From Pyrinomonadaceae bacterium (lineage in GTDB: Bacteria > Acidobacteriota > Blastocatellia > Pyrinomonadales > Pyrinomonadaceae), in the NCBI GenBank assembly GCA_018060305.1, contig JAGOWF010000212.1:1-5258 (forward strand): a DNA stretch of 5,258 nt, written 5' to 3'. The number at the start of each line of letters is the position of its first letter. Position 1 is the stretch's first letter. Both the position numbers and the translations under genes were made by a program. The notes below the pieces were generated by a model. It worked only from the letters and a program-made list of their open reading frames with translations. It was not told the origin of the DNA and searched no databases. Shown piece by piece: positions 4,703 to 5,258 of this stretch.

Positions 4703-5007
4703 AGATCATCCTCGACGAATGCGTCCCGAGCATCGTCAAGCGCGGCCTGCCCGGTCGCGACATCATAACTGTTCAGGAAGTGGGCTGGGCAGGTATCAAG
4801 AACGGCGAGTTGCTGCGGCGCGTCGCAGTCGAGTTTGACGTGTTCATTACCTCAGACTAGAATCTCCGGCATCAACAGAACCTGTCAGCCTTCGATCTCG
4901 CGATAATTCTACTTCCAAGTAATCAAGTGCCGGTCGTTAATGCCTTGCTGTCTGACATCGACGGTGCGCTCGACCGCGTCGCCGTCGAAGGATTCATCGA
5001 ACTATGA
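4699..5007 (+). pseudogene. DUF5615 PIN-like toxin interrupted by one in-frame TAG
   Basis: From the ATG overlapping the antitoxin stop, 53 codons read as a typical DUF5615 start: MKIILDECVP with the acidic D6/E7, then TVQEVGWAGIKNGELLRR and FDVFITSD with D53. Codon 54 is TAG (4858-4860). The same frame then continues for another 48 codons, NLRHQQNLSAFDLAIILLPS and onward to GFIEL, and ends at TGA 5005-5007. The part after the stop is the normal second half of the family (x-N-L-x-x-Q-Q-N-L, hydrophobic strand), so the full protein would be about 102 residues, the usual length. The family has a PIN-like fold expected to act as a ribonuclease. The 53-residue product would lack the second half of the fold and is probably inactive. 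Readthrough or a sequence error are alternatives. Confidence 0.85.
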
Positions 5008-5055
5008 CCGCGGAATGGCGAACCGTGGAACTGAAAGCGTTGTCGCCCGTTGCTC

Positions 5056-5083
5056 CCGTCGCTGGGAAATGCGGCAGCGACGG
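5056..5083. repeat. 9-bp stem hairpin between convergent toxin genes
   Basis: CCGTCGCTG (5056-5064) pairs perfectly with CAGCGACGG (5075-5083) around a 10-nt loop. It lies between the stop of the broken DUF5615 gene and the stop of the minus-strand PIN gene, where a shared transcription end would be useful. No T-run follows on either side, so it is not a standard terminator. Its right arm is part of the 13-bp repeat also found at 4402-4414. Confidence 0.55.
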
Positions 5084-5100
5084 AGCCGAGCAAACGGCGG

Positions 5101-5258
5101 TCAGAGCCATTCGATGGTGATCTCGGATTCGAGCTTTTTGAATTCGCGGTCGCCGGTTATCAGGGTGGCGTTTGTTTGTTTGGCAAGGGCGGCGGCGAAG
5201 CAGTCAGCGTAGGAGATGCCGCCTCCGGCTTTGTAGCCGGCCGCGATCGATGTTTGGG
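5101..5258 (-). CDS. PIN-domain (VapC-like) toxin, C-terminal part (start outside window)
   Basis: The last 51 residues of a protein, read on the minus strand from the right edge to TGA (5101-5103). The frame is open to the edge. The sequence GGGISYADCFAAALAKQTNA, then TLITGDREFKKLE and a C-terminal EITIEWL, is the C-terminal half of a PIN domain. It includes the conserved Asp of SYAD and the Asp of TGD, both expected to bind the metal ions of the ribonuclease site. VapC toxins usually have 120-140 residues, so about 80 are outside the window, and a VapB-type antitoxin gene would be expected further right on the same strand. The gene converges with the DUF433/DUF5615 pair. The visible part has no stop or frameshift. 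PIN assignment is good; toxin function is inferred. Confidence 0.8.
   Translation of the reverse strand, partial: QTSIAAGYKAGGGISYADCFAAALAKQTNATLITGDREFKKLESEITIEWL

Noticed and set aside
4858..4860. General reassignment of TAG as a sense codon
   Set aside because: TAG is the natural end of purQ, tnaA and the DUF4870 gene in this window, so it works as an ordinary stop here.
5056..5083. Classical rho-independent terminator at the 9-bp hairpin
   Set aside because: There is no T-run on either side and the loop is 10 nt; it is listed as a hairpin only.
4940..5212. 90-codon plus-strand frame
   Set aside because: It is out of frame with the toxin remainder, runs through the intergenic hairpin and is antisense to the PIN gene.

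Overview
The window carries ordinary bacterial housekeeping genes at its left and centre and a repeat-rich, decaying accessory stretch at its right. Base composition is moderately GC-rich by eye. Shine-Dalgarno sequences are often weak or absent. The intergenic DNA is crowded with small palindromes. This combination, and a PurS/PurQ (three-subunit PurLQS) type of FGAM synthase, would fit a soil-type bacterium such as a member of the Acidobacteriota (Blastocatellia-like). That placement is an inference from style, not from a marker gene.

Left part (1-1341): the 3' end of a DUF488 gene (+) meets a convergent two-gene membrane operon (-): a DUF4870/Tic20-like protein followed by a LITAF-like zinc-ribbon protein. 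A strong 12-bp hairpin at 327-356 lies between the converging units. An AT-rich divergent region (959-1095) separates the operon from purS (+).

Centre (1096-3527): purS (+), a tryptophanase gene tnaA (-) and purQ (+) follow one another. purS and purQ encode two subunits of phosphoribosylformylglycinamidine synthase and are often adjacent in other genomes. Here they are split by an oppositely oriented catabolic gene that ends 4 nt from purS and starts 82 nt from the real purQ start. The diagnostic active-site residues of the lyase favour tryptophan (indole production) over tyrosine.

Repeat region (3528-4471, 944 bp without a clear intact gene): it starts with two inverted arrays of the heptamer GCNNTCA. 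A possible 56-codon ORF remnant follows, then a cluster of small hairpins including a perfect 22-bp inverted repeat. Next is a CsbD-like pseudogene lacking its N-terminus and carrying a frameshift, and then a mirrored 231-bp palindromic composite with 70-bp arms. The hairpins fall into two recurring designs: 3-nt loops, and 5-nt loops ending in TCA. They look like REP/REPIN-type elements.

Right end (4472-5258): a toxin-antitoxin-like pair, with a DUF433 antitoxin that appears intact. It overlaps by ATGA a DUF5615 PIN-like toxin that is interrupted by a single in-frame TAG but otherwise reads through to its normal end. A good extended -10 promoter would start transcription at or next to the antitoxin ATG, suggesting a leaderless message. 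A second toxin-type gene, the C-terminal end of a PIN-domain (VapC-like) protein on the minus strand, runs off the window. I found no clear new multi-gene system. The most rewarding items are the amber-interrupted toxin, the composite palindromes and the tnaA insertion between purS and purQ.
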